Assembly (NCBI GenBank): GCA_023230065.1
Contig: JALNYB010000002.1
Span: 1-56,270 of the forward strand
Source of the DNA: Candidatus Methanomethylophilaceae archaeon
GTDB lineage: Archaea > Thermoplasmatota > Thermoplasmata > Methanomassiliicoccales > Methanomethylophilaceae
DNA length: 56,270 nucleotides
Direction of reading: 5' to 3'
Every line of letters begins with the position of its first letter. Within the stretch, counting starts at the first letter, position 1. The notes under the pieces are model-generated. The model saw nothing but the letters and a program-made list of their open reading frames with translations, searched no databases and had not been told where the DNA came from. Position numbers and translations under genes: made by a program. Below are positions 15,624 through 23,980 of this stretch, one piece after another.

Positions 15624-17222
15624 ATGTCTATAGAAAATTCAAAATCAACGACTGGAACGTCAATCCGTGTGAAGGACCCTACTCCTATCAACGGAATGTG
15701 TCCGGTATGTATCGAAGACTGCAATGTTCTCTGTGAGGTCGGAAAAGGCGCGCTCAGAGGAAGAGAGGTGTTATATCCAAGTCCGGAACACTTCGGAAAA
15801 TGTACAGCGGCATCCAACAAGGATTATTTCCTTGATTGGTCGCACTTCCAGGTAATGGCAGAGCTTATCGGAGCAAAGGGTATCGAACCCAGCTCAGATG
15901 TTGCATTTTTTGAAAATGTCAAAGTAAATACAGTTATCGGCTCTCATGGAAAGAATCCTATCAAGATGGCCCTTCCTTGTCATATTGCAGGACTCGGCTC
16001 CACAGCCGTTGCAAAGACAAATTGGAAGGAACTCGCATCGGGTGCAGCACTGGCCGGCGTATGTGAGGTAATTGGAGAAAATGTTTGTGGTATGGACCAC
16101 GACTCAGTTTATTCCAACGGTAAGGTCCAGTCATCGCCCGATATGATGTTTCGTGTAAAATCATATACGGATTTCTGGGATGGAACCAATGGGCGCATAG
16201 TCCTTCAGACAAATGTCGAGGATCAGCGTGCAGGTACTGATGATTACGGCCTTAGCAAACTCAATGTTGAAGTCATCGAAAGAAAATGGGGACAGGGAGC
16301 AAAAGCCATAGGTGGAGAAGTAAGACTTACGACACTCGAGAGAGCGCTAGAGCTTCAATCACGCGGATATATTGTGATGCCCGACCCATCGGATCCCGAA
16401 GTACAACAAGCATTCAAATCAGGAGTATTCAAGTCATTCGAGAGACACAGCCGTGTTGGATTCCCGGAATATAAAGGATTTGTTGAAGATATCGAGCAAC
16501 TCAGAGAGAAGGGAGCAAAGAACGTTTTCCTTAAGACCGGTGCATACAAGCCTGAGATAGTCGCATTCACTATGAAATGCGCATCTGATGCGAAGATCGA
16601 CCTCCTTACATTTGATGCGGCAGGTGGCGGAACAGGCATGTCACCCGTAACACACATGAACGAACTCAGTTCTCCAGGTATCTGGCTTTTCAGCCAGGTC
16701 ATCGCATGTGCAAAGGAACTCAAAGCACAGGGAAGGTATGTTCCCGATCTGTCTTTTGCAGGCGGATTCATCAACGAGTCTCAGATGTACAAAGCATTTG
16801 CTATGTCTGACATAGGACAGGGGCCTCTTGTAAAGTCTATCGGAATGGCAAGAGGACCTATCACTGCAGCAATGAAGGGAAAACACTTCGCGGAGCTTGC
16901 AGCAAAGAATCAGCTCCCACAGTCATTCGTTGATCAGTATGGAAACGACCCGAACAAATTTTTCATAGGTGCGATGAGCATCGAAGAGAAATTCAGGAAG
17001 AAGTGCGGATCAGAGATTCCTTGGGGAGGGGTAAGTTTATACACCTACTTCCACGACAGGATAGGAGAAGGACTTAAACAGCTAATGGCTGGAACACGTA
17101 AATTCAAGCTCGAGTGCATCGAGAATGAAGATATTGTCGCTCTGTCCGAGTATGCAAGCAAGGTTACCGGTGTGGAGACCTTGGATGCTAGGGCTGCAAG
17201 GGTTATGAAAGCACTGTTGTAA
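15624..17222 (+). CDS. gltB: Archaeal-type glutamate synthase, FMN-binding domain protein
   Basis: A 532-aa stand-alone FMN-binding synthase domain; in full glutamate synthase this domain converts 2-oxoglutarate plus ammonia (made by a separate amidotransferase) to glutamate. The flavin and substrate core is visible: TFDAAGGGTGMSPVTHMNEL, DLSFAGGFINESQMYKAFAMSD, and ADGxx-type IGMARGPITAAMKGK. The N-terminus has four clustered cysteines (C26, C29, C33, C37), suggesting a metal or Fe-S site. The glutaminase and electron-donor subunits are not next to it. GGTGA lies upstream of the ATG. A GC-rich hairpin follows the stop. Confidence 0.85.
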   Translation: MSIENSKSTTGTSIRVKDPTPINGMCPVCIEDCNVLCEVGKGALRGREVLYPSPEHFGKCTAASNKDYFLDWSHFQVMAELIGAKGIEPSSDVAFFENVKVNTVIGSHGKNPIKMALPCHIAGLGSTAVAKTNWKELASGAALAGVCEVIGENVCGMDHDSVYSNGKVQSSPDMMFRVKSYTDFWDGTNGRIVLQTNVEDQRAGTDDYGLSKLNVEVIERKWGQGAKAIGGEVRLTTLERALELQSRGYIVMPDPSDPEVQQAFKSGVFKSFERHSRVGFPEYKGFVEDIEQLREKGAKNVFLKTGAYKPEIVAFTMKCASDAKIDLLTFDAAGGGTGMSPVTHMNELSSPGIWLFSQVIACAKELKAQGRYVPDLSFAGGFINESQMYKAFAMSDIGQGPLVKSIGMARGPITAAMKGKHFAELAAKNQLPQSFVDQYGNDPNKFFIGAMSIEEKFRKKCGSEIPWGGVSLYTYFHDRIGEGLKQLMAGTRKFKLECIENEDIVALSEYASKVTGVETLDARAARVMKALL

Positions 17223-17236
17223 ATAAAAACATTTAA

Positions 17237-17256
17237 GGGCCCCCGCAAGGGGGCCT
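17237..17256 (+). terminator. GC-rich hairpin with GCAA tetraloop after gltB
   Basis: GGCCCCC (17238-17244), a GCAA loop and GGGGGCC (17249-17255) form a strong 7-bp stem, extended by a G-U pair. It lies 15 nt after the gltB stop. No T-run follows, so it may protect or mark the mRNA 3' end instead of acting as a classical terminator. Confidence 0.5.
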
Positions 17257-17311
17257 GATAAATATCAAAATCTTAATTCATTTGATATGAAAGCATCTTA
17301 TTCTAGGCAGT

Positions 17312-17337
17312 AATTGTTAGTTTGACATCAATCTTTA
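17312..17337 (+). promoter_or_regulatory. purH promoter element shared with purP
   Basis: AATTGTT (17312-17318), a 10-nt spacer, then CAATCTTTA (17329-17337); CTTTATCTA (17333-17341) is the likely TATA box, placing transcription near 17364. The same two blocks with an 11-nt spacer occur at purP (5707-5733), also overlapping its TATA box. Confidence 0.5.
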
Positions 17338-17380
17338 TCTAAGACGAATTAATTAGGAGACTGTATACTGTTTATACGAA

Positions 17381-17392
17381 CCTCGAAAGAGG
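17381..17392 (+). promoter_or_regulatory. GAAA-tetraloop hairpin covering the purH Shine-Dalgarno
   Basis: CCTC-GAAA-GAGG forms a 4-bp stem with a stable GNRA loop. The 3' arm GAGG continues into a G-run and is the ribosome-binding site for the TTG start at 17403. It could moderate translation. Just upstream, GTATA (17363-17367) and TATAC (17373-17377) form a small dyad. Confidence 0.4.
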
Positions 17393-17402
17393 GGGGTAAA
17401 AA

Positions 17403-18953
17403 TTGGCACAAATCAAAAGAGCAATCATTAGTGTCTCGGACAAGTCTGGAATCGTGGACTTTTCTAAAGAATTATCATTGTTGGGCGTAGAATTGATCTC
17501 GACCGGCGGAACATATAAGCTTCTGAAAGAGAACGGCGTAAAGGTTCAGGAAGTATCAGAGATTACAGGATTTCCTGAGATGTTGGATGGACGCGTTAAG
17601 ACACTCCATCCAAAAATTCATGCAGGCATCCTTGCAAGGAGGGATTTGCCTGCACATATGGAATCTATAAAAGAGAAAGGTATCGAGCCAATAGATATGG
17701 TGGTCGTCAATCTATATCCATTTAAACAGACTGTTTTGAAAGAAGGTTCAACTATCGAAGAGATCGTTGAGAATATCGATATCGGTGGACCAAGCATGAT
17801 CCGTGCTGCAGCAAAAAATTATAGATCGGTGGCAGTTCTTACAGATCCGGATCAATATCCTGCGGTCCTCGAACAGCTTAAGATAAACAAAGAGTTGGAT
17901 CAGCCTTTACTTGAGAAATTGATGGCAGAGGCGTTTATCACCACTGCCAACTACGATGCAATGATTGCAGGTCAGATGTACAAAAAGTTCTGCACCGGGT
18001 TTCCGAAATCATTTCCCATTGCAAGTGAGAAGGTCGAGGACCTGAGATATGGAGAGAATCCGAATCAGAAAGCGGCATTTTATAAAGACCCCTTTACACC
18101 TGGAACATCAGTGGCAAAGGCAGAGCAGCTTCATGGAAAACAATTATCATACAATAACATCTTGGATTTAGATAAATCTCTGGATATAGCAATGGATTTC
18201 GAGAAGCCCACGGCAGTTGTTATGAAACACACAAATCCATGTGGACTCGCATCTGCAGACACGATTTTTGAAGCATTTAAGACATCATACGCGGTGGATC
18301 CCCTTTCAGCATTCGGTTGTGTTATATGTCTCAACAGGAACTGTGATATACCTACTGCAGAAGAGATTGCAAAATATTTCGTTGAGGCTGTTATATGTCC
18401 AGACTTCGAACCAGGAGTCGTCGATCTTCTTGAGAAGAAGAAGAACATTCGTCTTCTGAGAACGAAGACACCCATATCGCCTGCTCAGAGGTACAGGGAG
18501 TTCAAAATGAAGAAGGTTCAGGGTGGACTTCTTGTTCAGACTGATGATGATGTTCCGATAGATCCGAAGAATCTAAAGGTTATTACAAAGCGTGCACCCA
18601 CTGAAGAAGAGATCGCAGCGCTTTTATTTGCATGGAAACTTGCTAAACATGTGACATCAAATGCTGTTGTATTTGTCAAAGGAGAGCGCGCTGTAGGTAT
18701 CGGAGCAGGGCAGATGAGCCGTGTTGATTCTGCGAAGATTGCAGCTATGAAAGCTAATGAACCGACAGCAGGAAGTGTAATGGCATCAGATGCATTTTTC
18801 CCATTTAGAGATGGAGTCGATACTGCAGCCGCAGCAGGAGTTACGGCTATAATTCAGCCTGGGGGAAGTATAAGGGACCAAGAGGTCATCGATGCTGCCA
18901 ACGAACACAATATGGCTATGGTATTCACCGGATGCCGTGTATTCAGGCACTAA
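17403..18953 (+). CDS. purH: Bifunctional AICAR transformylase / IMP cyclohydrolase
   Basis: A 516-aa enzyme for the last two steps of IMP synthesis. The N-terminal MGS-like cyclohydrolase domain (residues 1 to about 195) has SVSDKSGIVDF, LISTGGTYKLL and DGRVKTLHPKIHAG. The C-terminal transformylase domain has LRYGENPNQKAAFY and the catalytic Lys-His in VMKHTNPCG (about residue 277), and ends near GGSIRDQEVIDAA. It uses 10-formyl-tetrahydrofolate, which folD elsewhere in the window could help supply. The start is TTG, preceded by a purine-rich G-run. purP makes the transformylase half apparently redundant. Confidence 0.95.
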   Translation: MAQIKRAIISVSDKSGIVDFSKELSLLGVELISTGGTYKLLKENGVKVQEVSEITGFPEMLDGRVKTLHPKIHAGILARRDLPAHMESIKEKGIEPIDMVVVNLYPFKQTVLKEGSTIEEIVENIDIGGPSMIRAAAKNYRSVAVLTDPDQYPAVLEQLKINKELDQPLLEKLMAEAFITTANYDAMIAGQMYKKFCTGFPKSFPIASEKVEDLRYGENPNQKAAFYKDPFTPGTSVAKAEQLHGKQLSYNNILDLDKSLDIAMDFEKPTAVVMKHTNPCGLASADTIFEAFKTSYAVDPLSAFGCVICLNRNCDIPTAEEIAKYFVEAVICPDFEPGVVDLLEKKKNIRLLRTKTPISPAQRYREFKMKKVQGGLLVQTDDDVPIDPKNLKVITKRAPTEEEIAALLFAWKLAKHVTSNAVVFVKGERAVGIGAGQMSRVDSAKIAAMKANEPTAGSVMASDAFFPFRDGVDTAAAAGVTAIIQPGGSIRDQEVIDAANEHNMAMVFTGCRVFRH

Positions 18954-18996
18954 ATATACAAAAAGCAAGTGGGATATCCCCACCTGTAAAACTCAT

Positions 18997-19191
18997 TTAC
19001 CTTTTATCTGGATAATCAGGAATTATTGGTTTTCCTTCGGCTTTTCTTTTCATGTGTCCACCGGGTCCGCCTCTTTCAATCCTAGCTTTCTCAATACATT
19101 CAGGATTGTCGCATACAAAGGCTGCGAAAACAAAGTTAGTACTGACCTTTCCGCAGAATTGACATTTATAGTCATCAAAATTTATCGACAT
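18997..19191 (-). CDS. Small zinc-ribbon protein, unknown
   Basis: 64 aa with two cysteine pairs, CQFCGK (residues 10-15) and CDNPEC (27-32), followed by a basic Gly-rich segment (RIERGGPGGHMKRKAEGK). This looks like a small zinc ribbon with a nucleic-acid-friendly tail. It starts 24 nt after the nadC stop on the same strand and is probably the last gene of that unit. No obvious Shine-Dalgarno. No function can be assigned. Confidence 0.6.
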   Translation of the reverse strand: MSINFDDYKCQFCGKVSTNFVFAAFVCDNPECIEKARIERGGPGGHMKRKAEGKPIIPDYPDKR

Positions 19192-19215
19192 ATTCTTAGA
19201 ATGGTTATCTAAGGA

Positions 19216-20034
19216 TTAATTATTTGTTATGTCTAAAGAGAAATGGACTGCCTTTACGGAATGTGTCAGTGCACCCAATGAGACTATATCTGCGCAGTTG
19301 GTGAAATCAAGAATATTATCTTTTGTTATGTTACCTGAAGCTTCTATAAGGATCTCAGGATTGATCTTCTTGGCAACATCACGGAGCATCTTAGTATCTG
19401 CGGGTGTCATATGATCGGCCATAATGATGTCCGCACCGTATTTTGTTGCGATTATTCCGTCGTCGATGTTAGAGACTTCCACATCAATCATGATGCCTTG
19501 CGGGGCATTCTTGGCTTTCTTCATGGCATTTTTTATGCCACCGCAAGCAAGGATATGGTTGTCTTTGATCATTATCATATCATAAAGTCCACTTCTATGA
19601 GGCCAACCACCACCCAAAGCGATTGCTTTCTTTTCGAATTCTCTGAACCCAGGGGTAGTTTTTCTCGTGCCTGCTATTTTAATATTGTCATCTTGAGTTC
19701 TTACGATCTCGATAACAGATGCCGTCGCTGTAGCTATTCCACTCATTCTCATTAAAAAATTGAGAGCTGTCCTTTCTCCGGTTAATATTCCTTTCAGGGG
19801 TCCGGACAAGGTCATGACGATCATGCCCTTTCTGACTCTGCATCCGTCCCCTGTAAGTAATTTGGATTCTACATTAAGAAGTTTGAAGATTTCTTGCGCT
19901 TCTTCTAAACCGGCAACAACAGAATCTTCCTCACAGAGTATCGATGCTGTTCCATAATTGTCCGGAACGAAGATCTCGGTAGTGATATCACCTTTTCCGA
20001 CATCTTCGTCAAGGAAGCGTTTCAAATCTTGCAT
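19216..20034 (-). CDS. nadC: Nicotinate-nucleotide pyrophosphorylase (quinolinate phosphoribosyltransferase)
   Basis: A 272-aa enzyme converting quinolinate and PRPP to nicotinate mononucleotide in NAD synthesis. Signatures include FLDEDVGKGDITTEIF at the N-terminus, GERTALNFLMRMSGIAT, the AGTRKTTPGFREFEKKAIALGGGWPHRSGLYD active-site region, IMIDVEVSN and the late IEASGNIT glycine motif. The length is normal. It starts 6 nt after the stop of the upstream beta-CASP RNase gene, so the two are probably co-transcribed. nadA and nadB are not nearby. Confidence 0.96.
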   Translation of the reverse strand: MQDLKRFLDEDVGKGDITTEIFVPDNYGTASILCEEDSVVAGLEEAQEIFKLLNVESKLLTGDGCRVRKGMIVMTLSGPLKGILTGERTALNFLMRMSGIATATASVIEIVRTQDDNIKIAGTRKTTPGFREFEKKAIALGGGWPHRSGLYDMIMIKDNHILACGGIKNAMKKAKNAPQGIMIDVEVSNIDDGIIATKYGADIIMADHMTPADTKMLRDVAKKINPEILIEASGNITKDNILDFTNCADIVSLGALTHSVKAVHFSLDITNN

Positions 20035-20040
20035 ATGTAA

Positions 20041-21276
20041 TCAGATGTCCAATTCGAATTCTTTTCCACATTCAGGCAAGATAACGTTGTAATCTTGAAG
20101 ATCTGGAAGGAATAGTTCACGAGTTTCAGAATGCATTATGATGACGTTCTCAGGGTCGCTCTTGCGAATGAAGTTGACAAGTTCGTCATGTCCTGCATGT
20201 GCTGAGAAGTCGTATTTCTGAACTTCGCATTCGATTTTAACAATTTCGCCATCCATGGTGATGCATCCCTTTTCCATGAGCATCCTTCCGTTGGTGTCCT
20301 CTGCTTGATATCCTACCAACAAAATAGCATTCTTTGGGTTTTCTCTGAGTGCTCTGAGGTATCCGAGTACAGGGCCACCATCAAGCATGCCACCCGTAGT
20401 GACGATTATTTGTCCTTTCGTGGCGTGTTTTCTCATACCCGAATTTCTGATTTCATTGAATACCCTTTTTGCTTGTTTTAGTGCTTTAGGTTCTCTCAGG
20501 TATTCAGGATAATCTAAGAATAAATTGGTAACTGAGCGCCCCATACCATCGACCCACATATCGTAGCCTAGGTTCCTTAGAAGCATCATAATCTCTTGTG
20601 TTCTGCCTACTGCAAAACATGGGATGATGACTATGCCACCACGATCAATGACTTCATCGATTTTTGCAATAAAACTGTTGATGGTTGCATTTTTGTCGGG
20701 GTGGTTGCGTCCTCCGTACGTTCCCTCGATGAAAAGGTTCTTGCATTTGATTGGTTTTGCACCGTATACTAACCCTTGATCTGCTGTGTGGATGTCTCCT
20801 GTGTAGATGGTGTTGTAATCGCATTTGAATTCGAACATAGCTGCCCCTGGGACGTGTCCTGCATCATGGAGCGTTACATCTATCTTTCCGAGTTCGATGG
20901 TATCTTCGAAGGTAAGAGGTGCTACACATTTCATTGTTCTTTCAATATCTCCTGTGGTGTATGGTTCTGGATATCCCTCTGCTTTAGCGATCTTGAGACT
21001 ATCGTACATCATGATCTCTGATATTTCTGCAGACAGTGGTGTTGTGAACAATTCACAGTTATCTCTTCCGCAGATGGCGGGAATCATTCCGCAGTGATCA
21101 AGATGACAGTGTGTCAAAAAAACATGGTCCACGCGTGGCGCCATGATGGGATATTCTGGAGGTTTTGTAGGGCTCATCCCATATTCGACCAGCAATCTTT
21201 TGTTGTCGCCCTCTATAGTCATTCCCATACGGCCTACCATATCAGCTCCGCCTAGGAAATTAAATTTCATTAACAT
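20041..21276 (-). CDS. Beta-CASP metallo-ribonuclease (archaeal CPSF-like, aCPSF2 type)
   Basis: A 411-aa metallo-beta-lactamase-fold RNase related to CPSF73 and RNase J, used in RNA processing and decay. Metal motif: THCHLDHCG (H56, H58, D60, H61). Further ligands are in HDAGHVPGAAMFEF and YTGDIH. The beta-CASP insert (about residues 190-360) contains IIPCFAVGRTQEI and VTTGGMLDGGPVL, and the late motifs FSAHAGHDEL and MHSE are present. There are no N-terminal KH domains, so it is aCPSF2-like and not aCPSF1. Two adjacent inverted repeats lie upstream. ATG at 21270 is an alternative start. Confidence 0.9.
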   Translation of the reverse strand: MLMKFNFLGGADMVGRMGMTIEGDNKRLLVEYGMSPTKPPEYPIMAPRVDHVFLTHCHLDHCGMIPAICGRDNCELFTTPLSAEISEIMMYDSLKIAKAEGYPEPYTTGDIERTMKCVAPLTFEDTIELGKIDVTLHDAGHVPGAAMFEFKCDYNTIYTGDIHTADQGLVYGAKPIKCKNLFIEGTYGGRNHPDKNATINSFIAKIDEVIDRGGIVIIPCFAVGRTQEIMMLLRNLGYDMWVDGMGRSVTNLFLDYPEYLREPKALKQAKRVFNEIRNSGMRKHATKGQIIVTTGGMLDGGPVLGYLRALRENPKNAILLVGYQAEDTNGRMLMEKGCITMDGEIVKIECEVQKYDFSAHAGHDELVNFIRKSDPENVIIMHSETRELFLPDLQDYNVILPECGKEFELDI

Positions 21277-21302
21277 TAATCAATTCTCCTTTTTCGTATT
21301 TA

Positions 21303-21321
21303 CCTTCAAATCAATTGAAGG
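21303..21321. repeat. Inverted repeat upstream of the beta-CASP RNase
   Basis: CCTTCAA (21303-21309), loop ATCAA, TTGAAGG (21315-21321): a perfect 7-bp stem 27 nt upstream of the RNase start. It could lie in the 5' leader, as RNA structure, or be an operator. Confidence 0.45.
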
Positions 21322-21334
21322 ATTTTGTGAAAAG

Positions 21335-21352
21335 AGGTCACGGCCGTGACCT
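21335..21352. promoter_or_regulatory. Perfect 18-bp palindrome upstream of the beta-CASP RNase
   Basis: AGGTCACGGCCGTGACCT is perfectly self-complementary and GC-rich within AT-rich DNA, about 60 nt upstream of the RNase start. Having no loop, it fits a dimeric DNA-binding protein better than an RNA hairpin. Confidence 0.5.
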
Positions 21353-21668
21353 TCTTTGACTGTGATGATGTAAGGCTTTAAGCCCCGCATTATAAGGTTA
21401 TAGAGTACGTTACATACTTGTTATATATTTACTTTCTTGGTAAGATTAAATTTGCATTCCTTAATACGTTTATTATGAAATTTTTTTTTATCTTGATGCG
21501 ATTTTTGATATTTGATTGACGTATATTTATAGAGATGCGAAAATATTCGATATTAGTTTAATTTATGTGTATGGGTCGTTTAAAAAATTTGAAATTAGGA
21601 CATAATTTAGGCAGATATTACCAGTTTTTATGGAAACATACTAAAATAAGTATGGGGGTATCTGTGAT

Positions 21669-23042
21669 ATGAGAATAGCTATAGAGAACAACAGTAAAAT
21701 AGTGGGTATGTTCGGTATCTTAGCGGCTATAGTTTACATTTTGACCATGTTTATCGCGGTATTGACTACCACAGGGTTCGATATTGGCCTTAACAATATG
21801 AAAGAGCTCGGTGTTGTATCAGTTTACAAAGTAGGATGTGTAATAGCGGGCCTGCTGGGTATGATATTCGGAACATGTGTTTTGGTTCGTAATTTGAAAT
21901 CAAACGTCTTCATTGGAAAGATCTATGGAATGTGTATGATACTTGCCGGCTTATTGCTACTGGTGCTAGGAATTGTAGGATTCCAAAACGATTTAGTGTA
22001 CTATACGTTCATGGCATTAGTCATAATCGCTGTATTTGCAAATGCAGGGTATTACTGGGTCACAAATCAAGAAATTCTGACATTCGTTACTGTACTTTTT
22101 GCTATCATTATTGCGATAACCGCATTAACAAACACGGTTATGGGATTCGGATTTGCAATTGTTCTGCCTATCTGGCTTTTGGTAGAGGGACTTCTTTTTT
22201 ACTTGGAAACAGAGGTTGAAATACCCGATAAGAAGAAGTCGAAGGTAACAGCTACCAAGAAGAACGAACCAAAGCCAAAGCCATATCCAGTGAAGGCATG
22301 TGTTCAGACAAAGCAGGCAGAGACCACCAAGAAGAAGTTTGAAGAGAATAAAGAGCAACCTAAAAGAGCAGCGGTAAAAGCTAAGAAATCAACATCAGTA
22401 TTGGTTGCTGATGCAGTGGTTGTAGAGCCTAAAAAAGACACGCCCAAGATCAAGGTTATGAGTTCCAGAGACGCCGCGGCAGCTAGGGATTCTCGTAAGA
22501 AAGAAGAAGTCGTTAAAGCAAAAGAAGAGTCTGTCGTTGTCGTTTCATTGAAGGAAGAGCTTGTAAAAGAGGAATTTGTATCAACAGTGAAAGAAGATCC
22601 AATACTCGCAAGGGAAGAACCTTTATCTATTGTTAAGGAAGAACCAATTTCAGATTCTGATGTTATAGCTGTAGGGTCTGCCGAAGAAGTTGGTAAAATA
22701 GAGGGTGTAGGAGAAGAATACGACGAGGGCTTTTTCGAGGATGCGCCAGATGCACTTGTAAGAAGAGCTACATGGAATAAAGGGCTCAGATGCAGAAGGG
22801 ATTATGGAGAGCACAAGATACCTGTAGCTTTTGTTAAAGGGAAAGTTGCAGTATATGTCGTCGCAGATAAAACAGATTCACCTGTTTATGATGTTCTTAG
22901 ATCTGAAGGATGGACAGTATTGCGTTTCCTCGAGACAGAAATCACGGATGGTAAGATTCAGGGAGAAGTAATCAGTAAAGCGGTGAAAGAGAATCTTAAG
23001 GCTGAGCGTGTTTCGAAGAAGAAGAATATTACTAGAAAATAA
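21669..23042 (+). CDS. Six-span membrane protein with charged linker and nuclease-like C-terminal domain
   Basis: 457 aa, no family I can name for the whole protein. Residues about 10-178 contain six hydrophobic helices. Residues about 185-355 are a Lys/Glu-rich, low-complexity cytoplasmic linker. The last ~85 residues form a compact domain (NKGLRCRRDYGEHKIPVAFVKGKVAVYVV...VLRSEGWTVLRFLETEI) resembling Vsr/DUF559-type PD-(D/E)XK nuclease folds. The positions of the catalytic Asp (PVAF where VDF is usual) and Glu (VYVV where VEVD is usual) appear changed, so it is probably inactive. The next gene also encodes a membrane protein with a hydrophilic tail. Confidence 0.65.
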   Translation: MRIAIENNSKIVGMFGILAAIVYILTMFIAVLTTTGFDIGLNNMKELGVVSVYKVGCVIAGLLGMIFGTCVLVRNLKSNVFIGKIYGMCMILAGLLLLVLGIVGFQNDLVYYTFMALVIIAVFANAGYYWVTNQEILTFVTVLFAIIIAITALTNTVMGFGFAIVLPIWLLVEGLLFYLETEVEIPDKKKSKVTATKKNEPKPKPYPVKACVQTKQAETTKKKFEENKEQPKRAAVKAKKSTSVLVADAVVVEPKKDTPKIKVMSSRDAAAARDSRKKEEVVKAKEESVVVVSLKEELVKEEFVSTVKEDPILAREEPLSIVKEEPISDSDVIAVGSAEEVGKIEGVGEEYDEGFFEDAPDALVRRATWNKGLRCRRDYGEHKIPVAFVKGKVAVYVVADKTDSPVYDVLRSEGWTVLRFLETEITDGKIQGEVISKAVKENLKAERVSKKKNITRK

Positions 23043-23106
23043 GTCACTTCATTCAAACTTTTTAAACAATCTCTTTCGCACAACCTTATAAACAAATATC
23101 TCTCTT

Positions 23107-23916
23107 ATGCAATCAGGGATGCAAATGGTTAGTGGCGGAAATCTTGATATTTTGGAATCCAAAATAACCGCAATAAGGTTTGGTGTTTACGACCTCAAAC
23201 TTGCTACAGTGTTTTGTTTAGTCCTATCTGCGATGTTATGGTGGATACCTATTTTCGGTCCCGCTGTAGCAGGTTATGTGTGTGGAAGAAAATCAGGATC
23301 TATGATCAAGTCTATGATATGTGCAGCAGTGGCTGGTTTATTATTGCTGGCTATTGTGTGGTTGTTGTCATATGTATTTCTCACTTCAGGTACATCCGCT
23401 AGTGAGTGTGCAGCAGGTATGTCAGGCATATATGGATTGATCGGATCATATCTGCAGACATTCTACATCGAGGGTACATATAGACTTAATTTTTCATCAC
23501 TGGGAATGGTAGTTGTGTTTGCAGGAGTAGGTGGCATACTAGCAAGGCAGATCAGGATGGAAACAGCTAATCTTTTGGCAACCGGCGCAACGGAAGGAAG
23601 TATCCGTCCTGCAGCAAGATCTGTGGAATTATATATCAAGAACAAGGAGCTCGGATTCGAGTGTTTTAACGATTGTATAGTAAATCAGAATATGTCCGTT
23701 AATGATAATCCCGAAACCAAGCAATCTATTCCGAAGAATGGTAGCATATTTACATCCAGGCGTGATAATAAACCAGTGACGACGACCGTCCAGACTGTTA
23801 CTTCAACGGTCTCCGGTAACACGTTTACAGGCACCGAAGAAGAACATAGTCCTTTCGCAGATATTTTGGGAAGGTCGGATAACCGCGGAAAAGAAGAAAG
23901 CCGCGAACATAAGTAA
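23107..23916 (+). CDS. Membrane protein of unknown function
   Basis: 269 aa. After a short N-terminal segment there are three or four hydrophobic regions (about residues 32-62, 70-98 and 128-148). The first includes the Gly-rich IFGPAVAGYVCGRKSGS seen in small archaeal membrane proteins of unknown role. The C-terminal ~100 residues are hydrophilic, Ser/Thr/Asn-rich and probably disordered. A TATA-like CTTATAAAC at 23085-23093 lies so close that ATG 23119 or 23125 could be the true leaderless start. No homology-based function is offered. Confidence 0.55.
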   Translation: MQSGMQMVSGGNLDILESKITAIRFGVYDLKLATVFCLVLSAMLWWIPIFGPAVAGYVCGRKSGSMIKSMICAAVAGLLLLAIVWLLSYVFLTSGTSASECAAGMSGIYGLIGSYLQTFYIEGTYRLNFSSLGMVVVFAGVGGILARQIRMETANLLATGATEGSIRPAARSVELYIKNKELGFECFNDCIVNQNMSVNDNPETKQSIPKNGSIFTSRRDNKPVTTTVQTVTSTVSGNTFTGTEEEHSPFADILGRSDNRGKEESREHK

Positions 23917-23980
23917 TAAGCGCGCGTGTAAGAAATTATTAATACGGACAGCCAATTGGGTAATAGAGAGGCTGAAAAAT

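Larger units (their letters stand above)
21277..21668. other. 392-nt intergenic region between divergent genes
   Basis: It holds the two inverted repeats at 21303-21352, a small GGCTTTAAGCC palindrome near 21374, and a long AT-rich half (about 21410-21640) with several TATA-like runs that probably include the promoter of the membrane protein at 21669. No RNA gene or convincing small ORF was seen. Confidence 0.5.

Noticed and set aside
17237..17256. GC hairpin after gltB as a possible repeat unit or CRISPR piece
   Set aside because: It is a single copy with no spaced repeats; it is best explained as an mRNA 3'-end hairpin.
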